64,000 nt of DNA from Theristus sp. LFF4_11 (Eukaryota; Nematoda; Chromadorea; Monhysterida; Xyalidae): the NCBI GenBank assembly GCA_030248135.1, contig JASANC010001441.1, positions 1-64,000 of the forward strand, written 5' to 3'. The position numbers were made by a program, and so were the translations under genes. Under the pieces are notes generated by a model that saw nothing but the letters and a program-made list of their open reading frames with translations, was not told the origin of the DNA and did no database searches. Shown piece by piece: positions 26,401 through 38,400 of the stretch (the stretch's first letter is position 1; each line of letters begins with the position of its first letter).

Positions 26401-29400
26401 GCATTGTGCCTGTGTGTTTGTTTGTGAGTGCACCAGTGTTCTGAAAGCCCGTGTGAAGGAAAGAAACCGGCTTTCGCACTGGGACTTATCATCTCGATAT
26501 TACAAGAGTTGGTTTTCCTTGTGCATATGCCTGAGCCTGACGCTTACAATGTGTTGAATAAAATCAATCAATCAAGCTTATCATCTCGTTATCATAAGAG
26601 TTCTGTTTTTTTCCAGGACAAGAAAACAACTGCAATTGATTAAAACAAATGCGTTTTGTGTTCAATTTTCAGGTGATGAAATGCGATCAAACAGCGCCGC
26701 CCAACCTGCGCTCCTTGCACCCATCGGGGCATCACTTTTTGTGCCGCATAAACTCCGCCCACGCGACCGGCCGTTTCGAGTTTCCCTGTGTGCCGCCGGG
26801 GCAGTACACGGTCGGCGCCGCTTACGAGACGGCAAATGGCGTCCAGTTTGACGTGAAACCGAAATTGGCGTCACTAAGTGTCGTCAATTCACCGGTAGAA
26901 TTCACGGTTGGTTGAGGGGTTTGTCGATGTTATAATCAGGACTCCAGTATGTTTTTGTGGAATGATAGTTTACGTACTGGTCTACTCTGTGCCCTCGTCA
27001 TGGGGGGAGTCCTGATAGCTTTAGCTGGAGCCTCCCCTGTTGATGATGGTACGATGACCAAAAGAAAAAGTTGGACTCAGACTCGTTACTTCTCTGGTCT
27101 ATTATCAATTTTTTCGGGTTCTGCGACTCAGTGCGTTTGCAGACGTAGAAAGCAAGTTAGTGTCAATCTTTATATGGCAATTCAAAATCGCCTAAGTGAC
27201 CCGGCGCCAATTTTAAGGGGCACGGATCACTTTGTGATTTTAAATTCGCGCGTCATGCATGAAACTGTTTGCCTATCTGCGCGCGCATTGAGTCTCAGAA
27301 CCAAAATAAAAATCAAATAATTGATTGTTCTTTTTTGTTTTCAAAAAGTTCTTTGTTTTTTTCTTCTTCAGGAAACCTTCGAGGTTACTGGATTTACCGC
27401 AGTCGGTCGCATTATGATGACGCCAGAGGTTTGCTTTTTTGCTTTTTTGTTGTTTTTGGTTTGGTACACAATTCACTTTGACGTGCCAAGGGTTGCCATT
27501 GACCTCTGGAGATGCCACGCTAAATATAACAGCGGCTTGTTCCTGAAGATGTAATATACAATCGGCTTATGACTTTAATTGTACTGTGCACTAGTGATTT
27601 GTCATTGTACCCCATCTTTTATAGTGGTTGATAGTTCTGGAATTCAATGCGAGCATGGAGTTTCAGATGTAAGCAGTTTCATGCTGGACGCGGGAATTCA
27701 AAATTGGTGAAATGACCCGTGTTACGTGAGATTTGGTAGAGTCACTAACGCCGTTTTTGAATTGCCGCGTCAAACACGAAAGAAACCGAGGTTCCTTTCG
27801 TCGTCTGCAAACGCATCGAGTCGCAGAACTGAGAGAAAAGAGAATACCAACAAATGTCGCAATGTTTTTCTCTCTCATGGCCTGGTGGTAGTGCGTTAGA
27901 CTATTTATTGTCTGTGAGCTCGGGGATCGAGCCCCGCCGGAGGGGTGTATAGGCACTTAATGACAGAGAAAACTCGATGGGCGCCCAACTCAATGGCGTT
28001 CAGTACGCTTCTCTGGGTTAGCCCTGGCTAAAAACATCGCCTAAAAATCCCACCAACAACAACAACAACAACTCTCTCGTCAATTCAGGGCCCGCCTCTA
28101 GAAAACGTTCAAGTGACCGTCGATGCGAACGCGGTCAGTCGCACGGCAGCCGACGGCACGTTCACGTTGGAGCGAATGAAACGTCGCAAGTACAAAGTCG
28201 AATTCAAAGCAGACGACGTCGAGTTCGACGCGGTGCTGGTGCAGTTGACGCCGGAGACGGCGAACCTTGGTGACATTGTTGCCAGCCGGTTGGTGTGGTT
28301 GGTTGGTGCACTTTGAAGCGGTCCCGTTGTTGGCTAGTCGGCATGCTTTGCTTATGGACTTGGATCGGTAGTTAACTGGAGTTTGAGGCCACTCCTTTTT
28401 GGTTTGGTATCGAAATCATTGTGCATTGTTCTTGTTTCACTGCTGTGTGTTCATTCAGAGGAGTTAAGGTCCGTTCATACAGACGTATGCGTATACGGCA
28501 CGGCACGTCACGTCACTTTAGGTTCAGTGTTATTGCATACTGCCGTTCATGCAGACGTATGCACGTACGGCACGGCACGGCACGTCGGGTCTCGTGTTAT
28601 TACATATTACCGTCCATGGAGACGTGCCGTTGACGCACGTCAGCATACGTCTGTATGAGCGGGCCGTTACGTTTCCTGTGCCTCTTGATTGCTCACTGAT
28701 CTCACCCCGCCCAGACTGTCGATGTGCGGTCGTGTCGCGTTCGACAACTACCCGGACTCGTTGCCACGCCTCGCGCAGCGTCGCGTGCTGCTGACCAATC
28801 AGCGCACGAAACACACCGAGTCACTGAGCACCGACGCGGACGGGCGGTTCTGTCGAATGCTGCCGCCCGGAACGTACACGCTTGAGGTTGGCGTCCCGCT
28901 CGATTATTGGCGGTAGGGTTGGTAAAAAAACCGGTTTTTTATTATTGCCAAGAAAAAACCGGTTTTTTATGTTTTTTGAAAAACTGAAAAAAGTTTGTAA
29001 AACGGAAAAGAAACCGGTTTTTCTCCCATGCCAACCCCAGTTTGGTGGTGGCGCTCACGTGGCGATATGGGGACATATCACTGACTTAAGGCCACACCTC
29101 TTGGCCTCTTCTGCGTCTGGCTCTTAAGGCCTTTCGCTGGGTCGAATTTCAAAGAACCTTCATATGACTCTGTGACCTATGAGCTCAGAGAGCCTCCGTG
29201 AAATGTGGTCCGATAAACCGTTCATTCATTCCATCAAAACCAAACGTTGAGCTCACCAATCAGCCGAACTGTCTAATTTGCCGATTCTTTGCAGCCTCAA
29301 CTGTTGGCCAACGAGAAGTCGGCCGGCGTTTCACTGATCCCACCGCGACAGCAGGTCACACTGAAAGAGCGACCGATAAAAAACGTGAACTTCCATCAGT

Positions 29401-32400
29401 TCGCCGCGAAACTGTCCGGGCAGATCCAGTGCTCTGGTGGGTGTTTTTTTGTTTTTATTTTATTTCTACTGACAGCTTGCTATTGTGCCAGTCTGAAAAC
29501 CGTGTACTTTTTTCAGCACATCTTTTTCTTGTGATGTTTCACATTCGCACTCAAACAAACACACTGGAGAAACTGCACTGACCATTGGCGCGTGCGGTGT
29601 GCATGTGCGATGATGTGCCACTGTGTTTGTGAGTGATTGCGCAAGGTCACATTCACACGTGCCACATCACGTATCAGGTGTTCAGACAATGGAGAGAGTA
29701 GTTACCGTAGCATATGTTGCGCTCATACTTTTCCCAGAAAACCTCTAATAATTTCTTGGAAAAACGTCTTTTTGCCTGCCAATAACTCAGCCTGCGGCAG
29801 ATAGCACCAGTCGTTTAACGTAGTCACCAAGAAAACCAGCAATTTTCCACCCAATCACCCTCGTGGCCTGGTGATAGTGGGTTAGACTGCAGTCTGTGCG
29901 TTCGGGGGATCGAGCCCCGCCGAGGGGTGTATAGGCACTTAATGACAGAGAAAACTCGATGGGCGCCCTACTCAATGGCGTTCTGTACGCTTCTCTGGGT
30001 GTAGCCCTGGCTAAAAACATCGCCTAAAATCCCAAGAACAACAACAACAACCCAAAATTTCAGTGCCATGTCCTTCATTAATCGTGGAGGTGCTGAATGC
30101 GGAAAACGAGATCACAAACTCGATATCCGTCGAGGGTGGACGTCAGTTGACGGCGTACGAATTGGCCGATTTGTTGCCCGGCAAATATACTGGTGCGTTT
30201 TTTTTATTGCTTTTTGCGTTTTAACGTTTTAACATTTTAGCTGAGTGTTCCTGTGGCTTGCCTACTCATGGTGTCTTACATTGCAGAATAAAACTGACTG
30301 ACGTATGTTTTTGTTGTTTGTCCTGGCCCCAGAATCTTTTTCGATACAGTAGGTTTGTTTAAACCTGTCACTTTTTACGCGGGATACAGGGCATGCAAAC
30401 GGAATGAGAACAGGATCAGAATTGCATGAAAACATAGCCGTCACGTGGGCTGTTTTTTTTAATCAAACCGGATACGTACGTAAATTCGTTCTTCTAACTG
30501 TGATTCAAGGTTTCGCATGCTCGCAAGGGACAGGTTTATACAGATGCACTTTACGACTATAAGATTATAAGACTATAAGATCTGTCTGTGGTAAAAGACG
30601 CTTCGGCCAGTTCTGCCTGGTGTCCGGTCGCACTGACGAGCCAGGGGACACCGCGGTATGCGTCTACCTGGCGAAACCGCAAACAGCGAGCTTCATGTAT
30701 TTCACGTGATTTCAATCCTGTGCTGCACGGTCCTCACGTCATCACAACCAAGCACACCAGTGTGTTTATTTGTGAACAGTGCCGCCCATATAGCAGTCTC
30801 GCTTTCAGTCAGTCAGTCAGTTTTATTCTGTAATGCACGGCATAATACCAGAGAAGTGTAAGACACCGTGAGTAGGCCAGCAAAAAAGTTTCTCTCAAAA
30901 AGCCGTTCAGTCTCTTTTTTGGCTTTTTTTGGTGAAACTTTTTTTCAACTTTTCTCAGTGCGTGTCGTGGCGGCCGCGTTTTGCTGGGATCGATCCGAGA
31001 CGGTCGTGCGGGTGCAGCAGAGCGACGTCGCCGGCGTGAACTTCCGCCAAATCGGATATTGGGCGAAAGTGACGATTTCGCATGACGCGACACTGGTGAA
31101 TGACGGGCGGGTTTCGGGATTCTTTTCTTTTTTTCGAGTTTCATCATTCGTAAATATTGATCAAGTGGTGATTGCATTGATCAAATGGTGATTGCATTGA
31201 TCAAGTGGTGATTGCATTGATCAAGTGGTGATTGCATTGATCAAGTGGTGATTGCATTGATCAAGTGGTGATTGCATTGATCAAATGGTGATTGCATTGA
31301 TCAAATGGTGATTGCATTGATCAAGTGGTGATTGCATTGATCAAGTGGTGATTGCATTGATCAAGTGGTGATTGCATTGATCAAGTGGTGATTGCATTGA
31401 TCAAATGGTGATTGCATTGATCAAATGGTGATTGCATTGATCAAGTGGTGATTGCATTGATCAAATGGTGATTGCATTGATCAAATGGTGATTGCATTGA
31501 TCAAATGGTGATTGCATTGATCAAATGGTGATTGCATTGATCAAATGGTGATTGCATTGATCAAATGGTGATTGCATTGATCAAATGGTGATTGCATTGA
31601 TCAAGTGGTGATTGCATTGATCAAGTGGTGATTGCATTGATCAAGTGGTGATTGCATTGATCAAATGGTGATTGCATTGATCAAATGGTGATTGCATTGA
31701 TCAAGTGGTGATTGCATTGATCAAGTGGTGATTGCATTGATCAAGTGGTGATTGCATTGATCAAGTGGTAATCCGAATGGTCCCGGCAAGCTGCAGCCGC
31801 CGCGGCAAACTGGCGGGCGGACTGGAATTTTCTCTGTTCAACGTAAAAGTTGTGAAATAGTAATGAAAACTATGTGTGTCGTATGTATGGTGTTTTTTTA
31901 TTCATTTCGAGAGAAAAAACACGAAAGTAAAATGTCGTGCAGGTTTGGAAGTTCACCGGTAGTAACGTGGTGACGGGCACGGAACAGCTGAAATCGGGGG
32001 ACAATCGGTTTTGCCTTCCCGTTTCTGGTATGATGTCGTTTTTCTTCAGGTGGAAATGGTTCAACAGTCGAACTCTGAAATTTAGGAAATCAGCTGATAG
32101 GTCCGTGATAAAGTGATGCATGCTTTCCGCTGCATGACAGACTCCGCCCCCCACAGCAATGAATGCCTACACAGAAAGCATGCATCACGTGATCACCAAC
32201 CAATCGGCTGATTCCCTATAACTTAGAGTTCGACTGTAGATGTGAAAAATAAGCCGGAAAAGATTTTCAGTAAAAAAGGTTCAAAAACATCTTTAAAAAT
32301 GTTAGACTCTTTAACCCTAAGCTAAGCCGTTGCTGATTCAGGCAAGTACCAGTTCGCCGTATCGTCGTGTCATCGTTTCAAACCGGAATCCGCCACGTAC

Positions 32401-35400
32401 GATACAACAAACGCGGAGTTTGCGGAAGGCTTCGAGTTCGTTGCTACGCATCATCAAGTGACCGGCAAATTGCTGATGCCCGCTGTTGATGATGCGCTAC
32501 AGCTGCTGGTTTATGGGTACGTTGAGGTTGGGGAAGATGGAACGTAAAGGGTGGTGGAAAGTTGTTTCTCATTTTTTTCATTTCATTTGTCTGAAGTGTT
32601 TGTGAACCGTTGTCTGAAAACTGGGTTACTTTTTAGTTTGCTCTTCTAGAATTACACACAAACTGACGAACACACTTGAACACGTGTGATTTCGGTTTTT
32701 TCTTACCGTATGGCCGATTAAACATGGCAGCTTTTTTCAGGGTGCAAAGAACGCGCGAAATTTGAATGAAATAAAAAAGACGTTCAGAAACCCAATTCTA
32801 TGCCAAATTTGACGTGTTTCTTAAAATTATTGTTCATTCTTTGTCCATTGCACATACGATTAGAAATTATCTTGGCGTTCTTGAAAAATACAACTGCTAG
32901 TCTGCAACTGATCCCGCCTTGATGAAAAGTACAAGGACTGCCTTATTTATTCGGCCATTCTGTACAAACGTTCTGTTTACTTATTTCAGTTCAGACGAGA
33001 CAGACGAACGACCAACAGTGGTGCCACTGAAGGTAACTTTGAAGCGGACACTTTTTTCCATTCAACGGAAAGTTTTGTTTTTCTGTTTTTCTCTGAGTCT
33101 CATGTCTTGAGATTGAAACCGATTTCGCTGCGTTGTATGTTTGCATACGGTCGGAGAGTCCTGTCTTTTTATGTCGGCGAAAAGTCGGGTTTGTATTTTC
33201 ACGCGCCACCCTGAATAGTCCTCACGTGTTCTGTGAACATCGTTATGGACAAAGAATTGATTTGATTTCGGATTCAAACGTTGACGAAACCCAAAAAAAC
33301 CTGTCGACTTTCAGCTGAAATCAACGACCGGTGCGCGATCAGCTGTCAAAGACGCTGACGACAAAGACGCTGCAGCGCAAACAACAACCGAAAAGCCAAT
33401 CAGTCGAGAGCCCGTGGTCTACACGTTCGAATACGCGGCCGAGTCGGGCGAGCAACTCAGATTGCTACCGAAGTCGCCGTTGTATTTGTTTGAGCCCGAG
33501 GAATTTTCCGTCGATGTAGCTGGTCGGTGTTTCTTGTTTCTCGTTTTGCTTTTTTTGTATTCGCTGGCTTGTTGTTGTTGTTGGGATTTTAGGGGATGTT
33601 TTTAGCCAGGGCTAACCCAGAGAAGCGTACAGAACGCCATTGAGTAGGGCGCCCATCGAGTTTTCTCTGTCATTCAGTGCCTATACACCCCTCGGCGGGG
33701 CTCGATCCCCCGAGCGCACAGACAACAGTCTGACACACTACCACCAGGCCACGAGAGTTATTACAGACACGCAGATGTGCTCTGTGTCAAAGCAGCGCGC
33801 ATGCAACATTGCTGTTGACTGTGCAACCGCTGCAACACCACTACTGAAAACTACGGTGCACCGTTTTCGCAAAAGAAACAACATCAGCCAGTTCGTGTCT
33901 CATTGTCGGTGTTTTCTTTTTATTTTTCATTCACCCTTGACCCTTTAATTCAGAGTCGTGCCATCTAGACGCCGTGACGTTCACGGGTGAACTGGGCAAA
34001 TTTCTGCATGGCCGCGTTCAACCGGCGTTGGCCGACGTAACCGTGACGGTGAAACGAACCAAGGCGCAGGCTGCTTCAAACGCGGACACGCCGTCGCTGA
34101 CGACGTACACCGCTGCGACCGATTCGGACGGGAGATACACGTGCGTTTCTGGAATGATCCTTGCAAGTTTGCTCTCTTCGGTAGGTTTTTTTGTCATTAG
34201 AAATACTAGCAAGTGTAATGTGAAGAACGAATGAGCTGTTGCGTGCTTTGTGGTTAGGTTTCACGGTTTCTCGTTTTTCCACCGCATTAGGGCCTCGTAA
34301 CAATCTTGCTGTACTTGTGGTGTGTCCCAGGTTGTCGAAAACGATTTACCGCAGCTTCCGGAATTGGTTTTGTCTCAATTTTTCAAATATTTTTGAAGGC
34401 CCATTTAGCAATTAGTTTTTCGTGCGTACGCACGGAACGCACGACGTTCTAAATGCGGGGCGCAAAACTGTCGTTTCAATTACGCCACACGACAAAACTG
34501 AAAACTGCGCATCGCATTGAATCACATGCAGTTTGTGCTGTTTTATCGGTGTTTCCTTTGATTTGCGCAAAAAATGATGATTGTTTTTTTTTAAATTTTT
34601 TGATACTTTTTTAGCATCGGCCCGGTTCGCTCCTTTGACGGTTTCGAATTTGTCGCCGACCGAGCCGGCTATGTGCTCACGAACGTGCCGGAAAAGCCGG
34701 AGGACTTTCGCGCCTATAAACTGTCGGAGTTGACCATAACGGTATGTGCCATGCGGTCTTATTGGCGCTTAAAAAGTACGCTTTTCTATTGTATACGTGA
34801 AAAGTATTTTCCATTGTATATACTTTTCTATTTTTGGCGTAAAACAAACCGGTTTAAAAACTGGTTTTTTTAATAAAAAACCGGTTTTTAATTTAAAAAC
34901 CGTTTTTTTGTGCCATCCTTAGGTGACAGATTTAAAAAAGACACATTACTTGGCAACACCATACCACAGGTTGCGGACACGGCGCAGCGCGCTCTCCCCG
35001 CCGTGCTGATCTCGATCAGTGGCGGCGCCGCGGCGTACCGCAGCAACAATTTCACGAACGACCGGGGTACCATCACGTTCGTCGGTCTCGGCCCCGGCGA
35101 GTACTTCATTCGACCGGTGCTCAAGGAGTACAAGTTCGAGCCGCAAACGAAGATCGTCCACGTCACTGAGGGCAGCATGGTGACGGTCGAGTTGACTGGT
35201 GCGGCGGCGACGTTTCGTTGTTGTTGTTGTTGTTGTTGTTTTTTTCTTCTTCTTTTAGAGCAACGGTGGTCACCCTCGTGGCCTGGTGGTAGCGCGTTAG
35301 ATTATTTTCTGGGCGTTCAAGGCATCGAGCCCCGCCGACGGGTGTATATGGGCACTTAATGCTGTTATGCTGTCAACAACATGCTGTCCTCGAAATCACA

Positions 35401-38400
35401 GATTGCATGCAATTTGCATATACAGTCCAACTCAATACAGTCTATCCAACCAGCTGATTGGTTAATGCATGCACTCCGAGCAAACCAATCGCAGCGTCGG
35501 CCACGTAGCAATTCATGCACCGAATGCATGCGTCACGAGATCACCGACCCAATCAGCTAATTGCATATGTTATTTATTGAGTTTCCTGCTTGTTCGCGAA
35601 ATAAAATGGATGGATGGATGGAGTTTCACTATATCTTAAAAGAAAGGAGCGATGCAAAAAAGAAAAAAAATTAAACTTTTATTTGTTGTGCCAGGCACCC
35701 GTTTCGCGTACAGCTGCACTGGTGTGGTGAAACATCTCGGCGGGCAACCGGTGACTGGCGCCGCATTGGAGGCAGTCAGCGAGGCGTGCAACCAGCTGCA
35801 GGAGGAGGACGTCGCTGCGGCGGACGGTTCGTTACTGTACGGTCAACTGGTGAAATTGACCAAGTTGTAGAATGGCTCTCTGCATTTCGGCCTTGGCAAC
35901 ATCCATCATGCGCAGTATAGGTGGACTCATCGGTGATGTGCCCCTCCTGTGTCTGCGGAGTACGGTAGTCACACCGTGTTCGGGTCTCGACGCGATTGTG
36001 CTCAATCGAGGTGGTTCGCTCTGGTTTGGGTTTTTGCGACGCAATGTGTTTCCAGATGGGGAACGGAAAGAAATTGGCTTCATTCAGGGTTGATAAGGCG
36101 ATTGAAAATTGCCTTGGTGAGCCCGGTCGTATCTCAATGATTGCGGGTCATGTCAGCATTTTTTAATTGCCGCGTCAACCGTGCAATTGATTGATTTCCT
36201 GTCTGTCATGTTGCGGACATTGAAGAATTGGTAAAAAAACGGATGGTAACCAATTGGAAAATAATTGAGTGACGATCGAACGTAACGAAGTATGAGATAT
36301 TATTGTTCTAATTAAACGTGACCCAGTATGCGTTTGCACGCACAGATAGAGAAAATGTTTCATGGCTGCGCGGGTTGAATTTGAAATCAGCAAAACTTAA
36401 ACTTATTCTGACGGCAGATTTGTGTAAGAAATTGGGAAAAAACTAATCAGAATCTTTTCTCACTAAATAAACTTATTTCATTTCGTATTCGAACAGCGTT
36501 CGGGTTCGAAACAGCTTTTCAGCTGTGCGGCTTTTTCACACATCATTCAACATTACTCCGCCTCCTTCACACGAAAAGATAATAGCATCAATCATTCTTA
36601 GCAAATCGGAGATGCGTCTGTAGTAAGATCGTGTCGAGACCCAGTGCAAGTAGCAGGTACTGTCCTTACAGCAAGTCCTGCAACGCCGCAATGCCTGCAC
36701 AGAATGCATGCGTGCAACCAACCAATCAGCTGGTTGTATATGTTATACAGATGGACTGTTGAGTGCAATAATTCACCAACGTTTCACAAACAGGCTCGTA
36801 CCGCATTCGTGGCCTGAATCCCGGTTGCAAGTATCGACTGAGGGTTCGCAATGACGCTCAAACGGGTGGCGCTGGCGCTTATCCGTCCTATTATGACATT
36901 GAGGTGGCGAGTTTTTTTTTTTAAACGTTTTGGTTACTGCGCTTTTTTGGCGCTTTTTAGCCAGAGTCGCCTTGACTATTTTGTAGCAGTAGTAGCTGAT
37001 TGGTTGTCTGGCGATCACGTGATGGCCAACAGGCCAACATGCCTGTGCCTGGGTAGGCCTCGGAACAGGCATAACCGGCTCCCGTGCTTGTCTGGACACT
37101 CTGTATAATAATAATAAAAAAAACGACGGATGGGCGTAGCCGTGTCGTTGGCGTTTGCAACCGAGGTCGCCGGTTCCACTTCGAAGAAGCGCCAACATCG
37201 GAACCGTAAAAAAACGACCGCCGTTTCTGGCGTGCAGGTGACCGACGACGACGTGACCGACTTCAACTTCTTCCTGCGTCCGGTCGTGACGACGATGGAG
37301 CTCCAGGGTGAGGTGCTGACGAGTGCCGAGTATCTCCCTAAACTGAAGGTGGTCTTGTCGGCCGATCGCGACCTGGACAATCGCCTGCAGACGGTCGTCA
37401 TGCAGAAGTCGCCGATGTTCTTCATTCAGGATATACCGCTCGATGAGAGGGTGCGTTTGTGTGCGTGCAGGACACTGCGCAGGCGACTGGTGCGCTTGAG
37501 GACAGGTTGTTGTTGTTGTTCATCGCTCAGGGTGGAAAAGGCAGGCACGCAATTTGACCGATCGAACGGGCTCGGTCGGGTGCGGACGCTGTGTAGGAGG
37601 CTGCGTCGTTGTCCGCACGGAGGACAGGTCATACGGACGTACGTCAAACAGGCACGTCTCCGTGAATGGAAGTATGCAATTACACGAGACGTGACGTGCC
37701 GTACACACATACGTCAGTATGAACGTGCTTTTAATGACTGGTGTCATAAGTTCTCTTTCACTTCAAAACGCATATTTCATCTAATATCCGTCGAATCGGT
37801 TTTTTTATCTGAAAGGGGGGTTTTGTTGTTTTTTGTGGTTATCGGCCGTTTCGATCAAAGCGGCTTCAACTCGCACAAAAGCAACCAGTTCTTGGCTCAA
37901 GTTGTTGGAATGCAACAGGAGTTTCGTCATTTTTCGGGTTCAAGAAAATGTCGCTCTTTGTGTTTTCTGCAGATGTACGTGCTTCGATTGGAGACGACGC
38001 TGGCTCGCAAGGATTTCGCAACACTCGACCTGCCCGAGGTCTCGTTTCGCGCCAATGACACCGCGAAATTCGTCACGCTGGAATTCACGCCAGTTGTACG
38101 TTGATTGGTTGATTGATTGATTGATTGCATTCGACACATTGTAAGTGTCAGGTATATGCACAAGAGAAGCCAGTTTCCAAACCAGCAAAGCTGGGCACAC
38201 AGCCGTTCTGCTTTTCGAATGATTTCGATTGCGTTTGTTATGGTTTCTTGTTTTTTCTCCTCTGCGTCCGGTTATCAACGTCGGTGCGGTGCGGTCTCTT
38301 GTTCAGTTTTTTTTGAAAACGGCGATTTTCACGATTTCTCTGAGTCAACTGTGGAGCACACCGGAACGCCTGCACACACCAAGCCAAGCCTGTTGACTTC

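Noticed and set aside
31161..31770. CRISPR-like array
   Set aside because: The 20-bp units are directly adjacent with no spacers, and the DNA is eukaryotic; it is a minisatellite.
37130..38104. 324-codon plus-strand ORF in NOMO
   Set aside because: It contains exons 23 and 24 but reads through an intron holding a MITE. The family alignment requires the splice 37450 to 37973.
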